Origin: Bacteroidia bacterium
Lineage (GTDB): Bacteria; Bacteroidota; Bacteroidia; J057
Direction of reading: 5' to 3'
DNA: 64,000 bases
Assembly: GCA_033391075.1 (NCBI GenBank)
Contig: JAWPMV010000001.1
Coordinates: forward strand, 7,192,001 to 7,256,000
The notes below the pieces were generated by a model that worked only from the letters and a program-made list of their open reading frames with translations, was not told the origin of the DNA and ran no database searches. Shown here in pieces: positions 25,539-34,009 of the stretch. A program made the position numbers and the translations under genes. How positions within the stretch are numbered: the stretch's first letter is position 1; each line of letters begins with the position of its first letter.

Positions 25539-26441
25539 ATGAGAAATATCCTGCTTGTCACCATCCTAATTACGGCGTTCAGTCTCCCGGCTTTGGCACA
25601 GTTCAAGACTGAAGAAATCCGTCCTGAAGACCACTTTTGGCGTCGCAAGGTTGTAAACCGCATTGACCTCAATGAAAAGGTAAACAGCCCCCTGATCAAA
25701 CGCGAGAGCAGCTTCTACACAGGAGATAATACTCCTTATGCAGAAACTGATGGATTGATCATGACCCTGTTCAATGGCCTAAAGCAAGGTAAGTTCGTGG
25801 CTTTTGACCCCGATAGCCTTGAGAAGCCTATGAGTTATGATGAGGTACTGCAAAAGATCCAGGAGATCGAAGGTAGCCTCGAAGGAGAAGATGATTTTGA
25901 TTCCGGAGCAGAAGACGACTTTGGTGATGGAGAAGATGGAGAAGGATTCGATGACTTCGATGGGGATGAAGAAGATGACTGGGGATTCGGTGATGAAGGT
26001 GATGACGGATTCGGTGGAGACGAACTTGGAGACTCCATTGACGAAGTTGGCAAATCTGCATTTGGTGGAGGTGATTTCGATCCCGCTCCATTTGAAAATG
26101 TAGTTCACTTCATCGAAGACAGAATTTTCGACAAGACCCGTTCTGATATGGTGTATGACATCCAGTTGATCGATATCATTTGGACTGATCCAGGCGAAAC
26201 GCTTCCTGAGAAGCAGCTGATCACTTTCCGTTATGATGATGTTCGCGAAACCCTGGAAAGTGCACAGTGGAAAAACCGTTACAATGATGCTGAGTACAAA
26301 ACATTGCGTGAAGTATTCGAGCTGCGTTTGTTCCACAGCTATATCATCGACATATCTGGAGAAGGTATCCGCTCACTACATGAATCTGAATACCGTCGTC
26401 AAAAGATGGTTGAATTCGAGCACCACCTCTGGAGCTACTAA
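25539..26441 (+). CDS. gldN: T9SS / gliding ring protein GldN (PorN) with acidic insertion
   Basis: A 300-aa periplasmic protein, signal peptide 1-20 (PALA before QFK). Conserved family parts flank an odd centre: FWRRKVVNRIDLNEKVN and ETDGLIMTLFNGLKQG before it; HFIEDRIFDKTRSDMVYDIQ, LEVREVFELRLFHS-like and EYRRQKMVEFEHHLW after it. Residues about 111-170 (25869-26048) are almost only Asp, Glu, Gly and Phe in repeats such as DDFGDGEDGEGFDDFDGDEE. GldN joins GldK in the ring. The insert could bind calcium or be a flexible spacer. The operon ends at a terminator 20 bp downstream. Confidence 0.92.
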   Translation: MRNILLVTILITAFSLPALAQFKTEEIRPEDHFWRRKVVNRIDLNEKVNSPLIKRESSFYTGDNTPYAETDGLIMTLFNGLKQGKFVAFDPDSLEKPMSYDEVLQKIQEIEGSLEGEDDFDSGAEDDFGDGEDGEGFDDFDGDEEDDWGFGDEGDDGFGGDELGDSIDEVGKSAFGGGDFDPAPFENVVHFIEDRIFDKTRSDMVYDIQLIDIIWTDPGETLPEKQLITFRYDDVRETLESAQWKNRYNDAEYKTLREVFELRLFHSYIIDISGEGIRSLHESEYRRQKMVEFEHHLWSY

Positions 26442-26460
26442 TAGCAGGAAATGATTAAAA

Positions 26461-26497
26461 AACCCGGCACTGAGAAGATCAGTGTCGGGTTTTTTTA
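26461..26497 (+). terminator. Rho-independent terminator of the gldKLMN operon
   Basis: AACCCGGCACTGA (26461-26473) pairs with TCAGTGTCGGGTT (26479-26491) with one G-T wobble, loop of five bases, followed by seven T residues. Runs of A ahead of the stem let it work on either strand. It separates gldN from the second gldM. Confidence 0.9.
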
Positions 26498-26499
26498 TG

Positions 26500-26595
26500 T
26501 GTTCTGGTACTCCTGTGTTCTCGTGTTCTAGTGATTATCCCGAAATCAGAACCCAAAGAACAGGAGAGTGCTAGAACACCTGAGCACTAGAACAC
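26500..26595. repeat. GTGTTCT imperfect palindrome in the gldN-gldM2 gap
   Basis: Arms GTGTTCTAGTG (26523-26533) and CACTAGAACAC (26585-26595) are perfectly complementary, and further GTGTTCT / AGAACA copies line both sides (for example 26500-26506 and 26517-26522 against AGAACAGGAG). The 305-bp gap between gldN and the second gldM holds only the terminator, this element and an AT-rich leader. A related sequence lies at 7391-7438. Confidence 0.6.
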
Positions 26596-26746
26596 AATTT
26601 TCCTCCCTCTCCTGTAACCTTTCTGCCCTCCACCATTATGGGAGTATAGCATAATTCAACCACTCATACGAATTTCAAATAAAGTCGAAAAGCCAAGAAT
26701 CGACCTGGGAGAAGTATGCTCATTAACGAACCATCAGAAAGAAATT

Positions 26747-28420
26747 ATGGCAAATCAAAAAGTATCACCCCGGCAGAAAATGATCAATATGATGTATTTC
26801 GTTTTGCTGGCTATGCTCGCAATGAATGTAACCAATGAGGTACTGGATTCTTTTGAGTCGATCCGAGAACGTCTCAAGATTTCAGCGACTCAGGCAGAAA
26901 ACAACAACCAGGGATTTATCTCCATTATGAATGCTGAAATCGAGCGGCAGATGGAGATCGAGAAAAAAGAAGACAACAAAGGTTTGATCGATACACTGGC
27001 CATCGTCCAGGGTATGACAAATGAACTAATGAAATCCCTGGATCAACATGTCTTGGAAATGGAGAAGCTGGCGAAATATGATCCGGAGAAGAAGGAGTTT
27101 ACCAAGAAAGATGAACTGGACGAAAACTATGTGTATTGGATGGGCGAAACAGAAGAAGCGAATCAAAGAAGGGGAGAGGGAGAAGCATATGACTTGCGGG
27201 AAAGTCTCGATCAGTACGCACGGGCATTGACATCCATTTACAACTCACAGGTGAGGGATTCTATGCAAAGAAATCCCTTGTTAAGACAGGATCCTAAAGA
27301 AAGCAGTAAAGACCCTGGCAAGCGTTGGGAGCAATATACCTTTGAAGGGCCTGTAGTTGCCAATCTGGCAACTTTGGAAGCTTTACGGGTAGATGTCCTC
27401 CAACAGGAGAAAGAGTTATTGGAGGTGCTTAATAATCGTATAGCAGGGAAGATAAATATCATCGTCGATAGTATCGTAGCAATTAGCTCTCCCCTTGCCC
27501 AAATCGTTCCTGCAGGTCTCCCTTTTGAGACCCAATTATCCGTAGGGATGGTATCTCGTCAGGTGAAACCCAATTTCAGCAGTCCTTCTGGTAGAGTGAA
27601 TGTAGATGAGGGAGGAAATACAGCGACTTTGCAAGTGATGGCAAACGCCAGCAATATCCCTGCAGGGAAAGCAGAGGGCATGCAAAGCTATACGGCTAAT
27701 GTGTATGTACCCAAACCTGATGGGACTTTTGATACTTTGCAGGTTCGTCAGTCCTTCAAAGTTACCAAGCCGGAATTACAGGTATATTCTTTGGCCGTAA
27801 ACAACCTTTATCGCAACTGTGGAAATGGTTTGAATATAGATGTGCCTGCATTAGGTGTACATTATGATCCTGTAGTAACAGCAAGCAATGCCCAGGTAAC
27901 GCAGGCCAATGATTCTAAAAAGAAGTTTTTGATCATCCCTAATGGCAGAAGTAGTGTGGTAAGTGTTAGCTCCAGGACTCAGGGAAGGACGCTAAAGATC
28001 GATGACAGAAAATACAATGTGATTTCCCCGCCTAAGCCCGAGATCGATTTCCGGGTAAACAGAAGGTCTTATGTAGGCGGTGCTTCTGTTCCTAAAAGCA
28101 GTAGCTTTCATGTGAAACTGGTACCTGATGCTGAGTTCAAGCGCTTACTCCCCAGAGATGCTCGTTACCGCATTACCAAAATCAGTATAAAACTTAAAGA
28201 TGGGCTAAGACCCCCACGTACCCTACGCACAATCAATGTCTCCAATCAAAATGCTTTGGAAATGATCAGTTTGCCGGTTCCTGCAGAAATCAGACAGGCT
28301 AGAGCGGGTGATAGAGCATTTTTCGTAATCGAAGGAGTAGAGCGAATCAATTTTAGAGGAGGAACAGAGGAAGTGAAATTATCAGAAAGGGTGAGAACCC
28401 TGGCCGTGGACCTTCGATAA
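26747..28420 (+). CDS. Second GldM paralogue
   Basis: A 557-aa full-length GldM-family protein. Its N-terminus SPRQKMINMMYFVLLAMLAM keeps Arg9 and the transmembrane helix almost unchanged; FEGPVVANLATLEAL, VPAGLPFETQLSV, NCGNGLNIDVPALG and AEIRQARAGDRAFFVIEGV match the four-domain pattern of the first copy, but the rest has diverged widely. It has no GldL, K or N partner here and lies beyond a strong terminator, so it is a separate transcription unit. It may form an alternative shaft with the same GldL, or serve another system. The reading frame is intact, arguing for function. Confidence 0.9.
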   Translation: MANQKVSPRQKMINMMYFVLLAMLAMNVTNEVLDSFESIRERLKISATQAENNNQGFISIMNAEIERQMEIEKKEDNKGLIDTLAIVQGMTNELMKSLDQHVLEMEKLAKYDPEKKEFTKKDELDENYVYWMGETEEANQRRGEGEAYDLRESLDQYARALTSIYNSQVRDSMQRNPLLRQDPKESSKDPGKRWEQYTFEGPVVANLATLEALRVDVLQQEKELLEVLNNRIAGKINIIVDSIVAISSPLAQIVPAGLPFETQLSVGMVSRQVKPNFSSPSGRVNVDEGGNTATLQVMANASNIPAGKAEGMQSYTANVYVPKPDGTFDTLQVRQSFKVTKPELQVYSLAVNNLYRNCGNGLNIDVPALGVHYDPVVTASNAQVTQANDSKKKFLIIPNGRSSVVSVSSRTQGRTLKIDDRKYNVISPPKPEIDFRVNRRSYVGGASVPKSSSFHVKLVPDAEFKRLLPRDARYRITKISIKLKDGLRPPRTLRTINVSNQNALEMISLPVPAEIRQARAGDRAFFVIEGVERINFRGGTEEVKLSERVRTLAVDLR

Positions 28421-28426
28421 AAACCT

Positions 28427-28826
28427 CGTCATCTCGAAGTTTGGATTTGCGGTGGCATGCAGTGCTGAGAGATCGTGTATTTTATCTCGAACCGAAATAC
28501 AAGCTCCCTCGGCACACAGGAGCCAAAGCGCATCCTGGCTTCGGGATGACAGGATGTTTTCGTCATCTCGAAGTTTGGATTTGCGGTGGCATGCAGTGCA
28601 GAGAGATTGTGTATTTTATCTCGAACCGAAATACAAGCTCCCTCGGCACACAGGAGCCAAAGCGCATCCTGGCTTCGGGATGACAGGATGTTTTCGTCAT
28701 CTCGAAGTTTGGATTTGCGGTGGCATGCAGTGCTGAGAGATCATGTATTTGAATCGATCCTGAATACAATGTCCCTCGGCACACAGAAGCCAAAGCGCAT
28801 CCTAGCCTCAGGATGACAGAATGTTT
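28427..28826. repeat. Three tandem 134-bp repeats with inverted ends
   Basis: Copies start at 28427, 28561 and 28695. The first two differ at only two positions; the third has a diverged middle. Each unit begins CGTCATCTCGAAG and ends CTTCGGGATGACAGG (CCTCAGGATGACAGA in copy 3), so GTCATCTCGAAG and CTTCGGGATGAC form near-perfect inverted termini. Open frames run through the array in several directions but only reflect the repetition. This fills the 421-bp gap between gldM2 and uvrC. Related GTCAT-ended pieces lie at 44060-44088 and 44121-44206. Confidence 0.9.
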
Positions 28827-28841
28827 CAAATGAAATGGAAT

Positions 28842-30656
28842 TTAAATTACTCCCTCTTCAATGGCTTTGAGAACAAGCATTGCGCGATGCTTACCTAGTT
28901 TGGCTTCCAACTCTTTTTGGCTGGCGGCTTTGAGCTTTTTAACTGACTTGAAGGTTTGCAAAATTTCCTGCTCCGCCTTACTCCCAATGCCTTTGATTTT
29001 AGTGAGTTTAGACCGCTGACCATCTGCTTTACTTCGGAGGTTTCTATGGAGGGTAATGGCAAAGCGGTGCGCTTCATTTCGAAGCTGCTGTAATAAGTAT
29101 AAAGCCGGACTCTTTTTATCAATATGGAGAGGAATGCTATCTCCGACCCGGTAGATTTCCTCCAAACGTTTAGCTATACCGATAATCGGAATTTTATCAA
29201 TCAAGCCCAGTTTCCGTAAAGAATTAGCCGCACTGCTCAATTGCCCTTTTCCTCCGTCTATCAGAATCAATTTGGGTAAAGGTTGATTTTCATGTAAGAG
29301 TCGCTTGTACCTCCGCTCCACGATCTCTTCCATAGAAGCAAAATCATCGGGACCCTCTACCGTTTTTATTTTGAAATGACGATAATCTCGTTTCGAAGGC
29401 TTCCCGTTTTTAAAGACCACACAAGATGCTACGGGGGAAGAACCCTGAAAATTAGAGTTATCAAAACACTCGATGTGGTCAGGAGGCTCAGTCATACGAA
29501 GTTCTTTCTGCAATTCGTCTACCATGATTTCAGCCTGACTTCTCCTTTTTTTGAAGGTCTGGGTATAGAGTTTTTCGGTTAAAAGGGCCTTACAGTTTTT
29601 TAGTGAAAGTTCAATGAGGTGCTTTTTATCTCCTTTCTGTGGGATGGACCAATTGATTCCTTCGGGAATTGCAGCACTGCTCAAGTCGATATTCGCCACC
29701 CAATCTGTGAAGAATTCCTGTTCCTGGTCAGCCAGCATTTGAGCCATCCCCGCCATGAGGATTTCCTCTGCTGTCTCCTGATTTTTCTGTTTGAATTCGA
29801 AGGAATGGGTTTGAACAATGGCTCCATTTTGAACCTTGAAGTGATTGACGACTGCCAAATGTTGTTCAACTAGAATTGTTATCACTTCCAGGTCATTGAC
29901 CGAAGAGGAAACAACTCTACTTCTTCTTTTGTAGGCTCGAAGTCTTTCCCATCTTTTCTTAAATAACTCTGCTTTCTCAAACTCATAATTCCCTGCAGCT
30001 GCTTGCATCTGTTCTTCCAGCTTTCGCAAAACAGGGCCCAGGTTTCCTCTGAGAATATGTTTAACCTGATCAATCCCTTCCATATAATCCTCTTCGGATT
30101 GCAAACCCTCGCAGGGAGCTTTGCAGTTGCCTATCTGGAATTCCAGGCATTTTTTGAATTTGCCTGCCTGTATGTTAGCATCAGTCAGGTGGTAATTGCA
30201 GGTTCTGATCTTAACGAAATCCCGGATCAGTCGAAGCATGGTTTTCATATTGGTCACACTAGGGTAGGGACCAAAGTATTGAGAACCATCTTTTATGCGG
30301 TTTCTTGTGCTAAAGACTCGTGGGAAACGCTCATTTTTAATGCAGATATAAGGGTAGGTTTTTCCATCCTTTAGAAGGATGTTATATCGGGGCTGATGCG
30401 TTTTGATCAGATTGTTTTCTAAGAGGAGGGCTTCGATCTCGCTATTGGTGAGGGTATAGGCGAGGTCTTCGATCCTTTCTACCAAATGCTGTATGCGGTA
30501 GCTATGCTTTCTCCCGGACATAAAATAGCTGCTGACCCGCTTACGCAGATCTTTGGCTTTTCCGATGTAAAGGATTTTCCCCGATTTATTGAGGAAACGA
30601 TAAACACCGGGTGCTTGTGGTAGATTTTTTACTTTGTCGAGAACAGCCGTACTCAT
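28842..30656 (-). CDS. uvrC: UvrABC excinuclease subunit C
   Basis: A 604-aa nucleotide-excision-repair nuclease. In order: GIY-YIG domain (PGVYRFLNKSGKILYIGKAK, with KRVSSYF), a cysteine cluster region (KFKKCLEFQIGNCKAPCEG), a UVR motif binding UvrB (about 205-240), the RNase-H-like endonuclease half (HIECFDNSNFQGSSPVAS, LILIDGGKGQLSSA, RNEAHRFAITLHR) and C-terminal helix-hairpin-helix motifs (LTKIKGIGSKAEQEIL). It incises on both sides of a lesion. Stand-alone on the minus strand, 34 bp downstream of the PBP gene. Confidence 0.95.
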   Translation of the reverse strand: MSTAVLDKVKNLPQAPGVYRFLNKSGKILYIGKAKDLRKRVSSYFMSGRKHSYRIQHLVERIEDLAYTLTNSEIEALLLENNLIKTHQPRYNILLKDGKTYPYICIKNERFPRVFSTRNRIKDGSQYFGPYPSVTNMKTMLRLIRDFVKIRTCNYHLTDANIQAGKFKKCLEFQIGNCKAPCEGLQSEEDYMEGIDQVKHILRGNLGPVLRKLEEQMQAAAGNYEFEKAELFKKRWERLRAYKRRSRVVSSSVNDLEVITILVEQHLAVVNHFKVQNGAIVQTHSFEFKQKNQETAEEILMAGMAQMLADQEQEFFTDWVANIDLSSAAIPEGINWSIPQKGDKKHLIELSLKNCKALLTEKLYTQTFKKRRSQAEIMVDELQKELRMTEPPDHIECFDNSNFQGSSPVASCVVFKNGKPSKRDYRHFKIKTVEGPDDFASMEEIVERRYKRLLHENQPLPKLILIDGGKGQLSSAANSLRKLGLIDKIPIIGIAKRLEEIYRVGDSIPLHIDKKSPALYLLQQLRNEAHRFAITLHRNLRSKADGQRSKLTKIKGIGSKAEQEILQTFKSVKKLKAASQKELEAKLGKHRAMLVLKAIEEGVI

Positions 30657-30690
30657 GAGGGCCTCCTAATTAGGCTAGGGAACAGGGAAA

Positions 30691-33006
30691 TTAGTCGAAA
30701 CTATTCAGATCATCTGAACTTTGTGGTAGATTTTTATCCTGAACCAACAATGTTTTTCCTTCTTCATCTCCATCATTGAAGCAGTCGAAGTTGGTTCCAT
30801 ATCCCCGAGGTCTACGGAAACGTGCCTTCTCAAGTTTCAAGCTAGGATCATCATCCACCTTCTGAATAAAGTTTGCCCAAATCGGCATTGCCATATTGGC
30901 TCCCTGTCCATTTTTAATATCTCTGAATCGCATCCTGCGATCTGCACATCCTACCCAAACACCAGAAACCATTTCCGGAGTAACAGCTACAAACCATCCA
31001 TCTGCATGATTCTGCGTAGTTCCGGTTTTGGCACCGATTTCCTGGGTGAAATTATATTCGGTACGAAGGGCATGTGCTGTTCCAGCGGCTTCATCGACTG
31101 TACCTTTGAGTAACTCCAGGACACCATAAGCATCCTTTGCATTCATGCCTTCTTTGCTATTAGGCGAAAACTCAACCAAGACATTTCCTTTGCGATCCTC
31201 TATACGGGTAACAAATATGGGCTCATTGCTGATCCCCTGATTTGCGAAAGTCGAATAGGCTCCGGTCAACTCAAGAACAGAAAGATCGGCCGTTCCAAGA
31301 CACAAAGCATAAACAGCTTCGAGGGGACTTTGGATCCCGACTCTTCGTGCAAATCGAACTACATTTTCCGGTCTTACTCTGTCCATCAGACGAGCAGTAA
31401 CCAGATTGGTAGAAGTTGCGAGAGCTGTACGCAGGGTCATTTTACCTCCATACTTGCCATTTGCATTTTTAGGTGTCCAGGGAGTTCCTTTTCCATCCGT
31501 ATCCGGGAAGGTCCAGGGTTGATTCAATTCTTCTGTACAGGGAGAAAGGCCCGCTTCTATTGCGGCTCCGTATACAAAAGGTTTGAAGGTAGATCCTACC
31601 TGTCTTTTACCTGTTTTTACATGATCATACTGGAAATAGCGATAATCAATACCTCCTACCCAGGCTTTCACCTGACCATTTCTTGGATCAATAGAAACAA
31701 ATCCAGTTTCTAGATAACGACACATATACTTAATAGAATCCAGAGGACTCAAGGTCGTATCTATTTCTCCTCCCCAACTGAAGAGGGTCATTTCAACTGG
31801 CTTATCAAATTCTTCTTTGATTTCCTTTTCTGATTTCCCGGCTTTCATCGCTCTGCGATAGCGGGGAGATTGTATGGTGAGATCCTCAAGAATCTTGGGA
31901 TCGTATTTATAGGGCTCTTGCCCGTCGATATGCTCGTCAAAGTCTTGTTGCAGTTTAGTCAAGTGCTCTCTAACCGCTGATTCAGCATGTATCTGCATAC
32001 GTGAATCCAGGCTGGTAAATACCTTTAACCCATCAGCATAAAGGTTGTATTTACTACCATCTGGCTTGGGATTCTTTTCCGCCCAATCCTTCACAAACTC
32101 TTTCACAATCTGACGAAAATAAGGAGCAGTACCCTGATAGTGCATTTGGCCTTGAGCTACCGTAACGACCGGCAATTGCTTGATGCTATCGACATCAACT
32201 TCTGCAGGATTGAGAAAACCATGTTTTACCATGAGATTGATCACAACATTTCGGCGTTCTTTACTTCGCTCTTTTTTGCGGATCGGATCATACACTCCCT
32301 GGCCCTTTAGCATACCTACAACCAGGGCAGATTCCTCTATGCTCAACTCAAGAGCCGTTTTACCAAAGAGTCTTTTTGCTGCCATTTCTACTCCATAGGC
32401 ATTACCGAAAATGTTGACCGTATTCAAATAGGCCTCCATGATCTCTTGCTTGGTGTACTTTTTCTCTAAAATGGCGGAAACGATGATCTCTTTAACTTTT
32501 CTGAAAACCGTACGCTCTCTGCTTACAGCATTGAAGAGGTTACGAGCCAACTGCATAGTGATGGTACTACCCCCACTGGTTGTTCCTGAAAGGTTACGTT
32601 TGACCAAAGCTGGAATGGACCAGTAATCCACTCCACTATGATCATAAAAACGTGCGTCCTCCGTTGCGACCAGGGCATTGATCACATGAGGAGACACTTC
32701 GTTAAGGTGTATATTCACCCGATTTTCACGGGCGAAGAAGTTGTCCAATACAATCCCATCAGAGGATAGCACCTGCGTAGATAGGGTGGACTGAGGATTT
32801 TCGATTTCGTTTAGGGGCGGAAGATACTGTGTAGAAAACAGTATGAAGCCCAAGACCAGCGTTGCCATGCCGGCAATTACTCCCAGAAAGATTTTCCTGG
32901 GAAGCTTGTGCTCGGGCAAGAATTCAATGCCTATCCGGGGGGAAGACGGTTTTAGGCGTTTACTCTCATGGCTTATTTCCTTTTCTAATACCGAAAGTTC
33001 ATTCAT
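30691..33006 (-). CDS. Class A penicillin-binding protein (PBP1A-like)
   Basis: About 771 aa from the ATG at 33006 (an upstream start at 33042 would overlap the -7 box). Cytoplasmic tail, one transmembrane helix, then a GT51 glycosyltransferase (ATEDARFYDHSGVD with the catalytic Glu, GGSTITMQLARNLF, KEIIVSAILEKKYTKQEIME) and a transpeptidase with the three penicillin-binding motifs: STFK (in GSTFKPFVYG), STN (ATSTNLVTAR) and KTGTTQNHADGW. It polymerises and cross-links peptidoglycan in the periplasm. Confidence 0.93.
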   Translation of the reverse strand: MNELSVLEKEISHESKRLKPSSPRIGIEFLPEHKLPRKIFLGVIAGMATLVLGFILFSTQYLPPLNEIENPQSTLSTQVLSSDGIVLDNFFARENRVNIHLNEVSPHVINALVATEDARFYDHSGVDYWSIPALVKRNLSGTTSGGSTITMQLARNLFNAVSRERTVFRKVKEIIVSAILEKKYTKQEIMEAYLNTVNIFGNAYGVEMAAKRLFGKTALELSIEESALVVGMLKGQGVYDPIRKKERSKERRNVVINLMVKHGFLNPAEVDVDSIKQLPVVTVAQGQMHYQGTAPYFRQIVKEFVKDWAEKNPKPDGSKYNLYADGLKVFTSLDSRMQIHAESAVREHLTKLQQDFDEHIDGQEPYKYDPKILEDLTIQSPRYRRAMKAGKSEKEIKEEFDKPVEMTLFSWGGEIDTTLSPLDSIKYMCRYLETGFVSIDPRNGQVKAWVGGIDYRYFQYDHVKTGKRQVGSTFKPFVYGAAIEAGLSPCTEELNQPWTFPDTDGKGTPWTPKNANGKYGGKMTLRTALATSTNLVTARLMDRVRPENVVRFARRVGIQSPLEAVYALCLGTADLSVLELTGAYSTFANQGISNEPIFVTRIEDRKGNVLVEFSPNSKEGMNAKDAYGVLELLKGTVDEAAGTAHALRTEYNFTQEIGAKTGTTQNHADGWFVAVTPEMVSGVWVGCADRRMRFRDIKNGQGANMAMPIWANFIQKVDDDPSLKLEKARFRRPRGYGTNFDCFNDGDEEGKTLLVQDKNLPQSSDDLNSFD

Positions 33007-33030
33007 GGAAAAACGCTTTTCTTGCGAATT

Positions 33031-33038
33031 CAAAGATA
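33031..33038 (-). promoter_or_regulatory. TATCTTTG -7 box of the PBP gene
   Basis: Reads TATCTTTG on the minus strand, a perfect TAnnTTTG, 24 bp before the ATG at 33006. No sure -33 box. Confidence 0.45.
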
Positions 33039-33066
33039 CCACATAATTATAATATATGGTAGAAAG

Positions 33067-33096
33067 TGTGGATTAGTACCCTACAAATGTGGATAA
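33067..33096. promoter_or_regulatory. Two DnaA-box-like 9-mers upstream of the PBP gene
   Basis: TGTGGATAA at 33088-33096 is the exact complement of the DnaA box TTATCCACA. TGTGGATTA at 33067-33075 differs at one position and is 21 bp away, two helical turns on the same face. They lie in the 339-bp gap 33007-33345, which has no convincing gene; apart from the -7 box nothing else was seen there. dnaA is not nearby, so an origin is unlikely. Confidence 0.35.
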
Positions 33097-33345
33097 GGTG
33101 TAGGAAGGAGGCTGTTTTTGTCGTCCTTTCGAAGGCAAAGGAGAGCTTGTCTTATTTCTTCGGATAAAAAAATTCGCCAAATCAAATCTCTTTGCCCGAG
33201 CAAGGAATTTTCCTTATTCCGCTGGAGGGAGAGGAAATCCATCAATATATGATCTCCATTCTCATGCCAAAGCAGTCAAAATCCAGGAATTATTTCATGA
33301 ATCGTAAGAAATGGATCTCATGTGCTAAATTCAGTACAGATAATC

Positions 33346-33915
33346 TCATTTTTGTTCATCGCGATTCTTTTTCCACTCCATTCCTTTTTTCACCAAATAA
33401 AGTAATGCTGAGAGCAAAAGAATGAGCTGGGAAATGTAGCTGAGCATACTTTTTAATCCAGTGATCCGGGAAGCATCTGATACTTTTTGTGCATCCAGAT
33501 CAGGAAAGGCAGCCAGCATTTCAAGGGTGTTGAAGTTTTCTATATAATCAACCAGCATCAATAAAATGGGGAAGAGGGCCAGATAGATCCAGTTTGATTG
33601 AGGAGGGCTAATTTTTTTGAGAAAGAAAGCGGTGAGTAAAATGAAAAAAGATCCATAAGCCCAGGGAAAAATCATATCCAGAACTCCCGTAATATTCTTG
33701 TGTATTTCCCGTCCTTCTTCTGTGAGTAGGCTAAAGAATTGATGAATTTCCTGCTGGTCATAATTTTTCCGTAAATCTACAATCGGACTGTCCTTTCCTG
33801 TGAGGGAATTTATTTCCGTTTGGTAGCTCTGGAAAAGGTAGAGGCAGATGATAAAAGCCAAAAAAGCAGGCAGGATGAATTTCCAGTTAGAGCTAGTAGT
33901 GAGTAGCTTTTTCAT
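33346..33915 (-). CDS. Hypothetical four-helix membrane protein
   Basis: A 189-aa protein with four predicted transmembrane helices: about 12-30 (WKFILPAFLAFIICLYLF), 83-100, 110-127 (WIYLALFPILLMLVDYIEN) and 155-172. The segment between helices 1 and 2 is a charged loop. The pattern LVDYIENFNTLEMLAAFPDLD looks conserved in small membrane proteins of unknown role in marine bacteria. No enzymatic residues stand out. Neighbours, on the same strand but separated by a terminator on one side and a 339-bp gap on the other, give no clue. Confidence 0.7.
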   Translation of the reverse strand: MKKLLTTSSNWKFILPAFLAFIICLYLFQSYQTEINSLTGKDSPIVDLRKNYDQQEIHQFFSLLTEEGREIHKNITGVLDMIFPWAYGSFFILLTAFFLKKISPPQSNWIYLALFPILLMLVDYIENFNTLEMLAAFPDLDAQKVSDASRITGLKSMLSYISQLILLLSALLYLVKKGMEWKKNRDEQK

Positions 33916-33942
33916 AAAACGTATTTCGGTTTAGAGCAATCC

Positions 33943-33983
33943 GAATAAAAACAATAAAGCCCGGATCTGAAAATCCGGGCTTT
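33943..33983 (-). terminator. Terminator downstream of sprE/porW
   Basis: AAAGCCCGGAT (33956-33966) and ATCCGGGCTTT (33973-33983) form a perfect 11-bp stem with a six-base loop. Read on the minus strand it is followed by TATTGTTTTTATT. It lies 27 bp after the stop codon of the minus-strand TPR gene. Confidence 0.9.
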
Positions 33984-34009
33984 ATCTTTAGGATCAAAAT
34001 CCTTCTATC

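Noticed and set aside
25828-26103. Low-complexity open frames over the acidic part of gldN (His-, Ser/Pro- or Met-rich)
   Set aside because: Mirror images of the GAT/GAA-rich repeats that encode Asp and Glu in GldN.
28427-28826. CRISPR array or protein-coding repeats
   Set aside because: Units are 134 bp and contiguous with no spacers; open frames across the array exist on both strands only because the unit length keeps them open. The sequence fits an intergenic repeat.
33007-33345. Chromosomal replication origin
   Set aside because: Only two DnaA-like 9-mers, no AT-rich unwinding region of note and no dnaA, dnaN or other origin-linked genes around.
33192-33425. A 77-aa plus-strand open frame
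   Set aside because: It overlaps the end of the convergent membrane-protein gene, has no recognisable domain and no promoter or coding-like composition.
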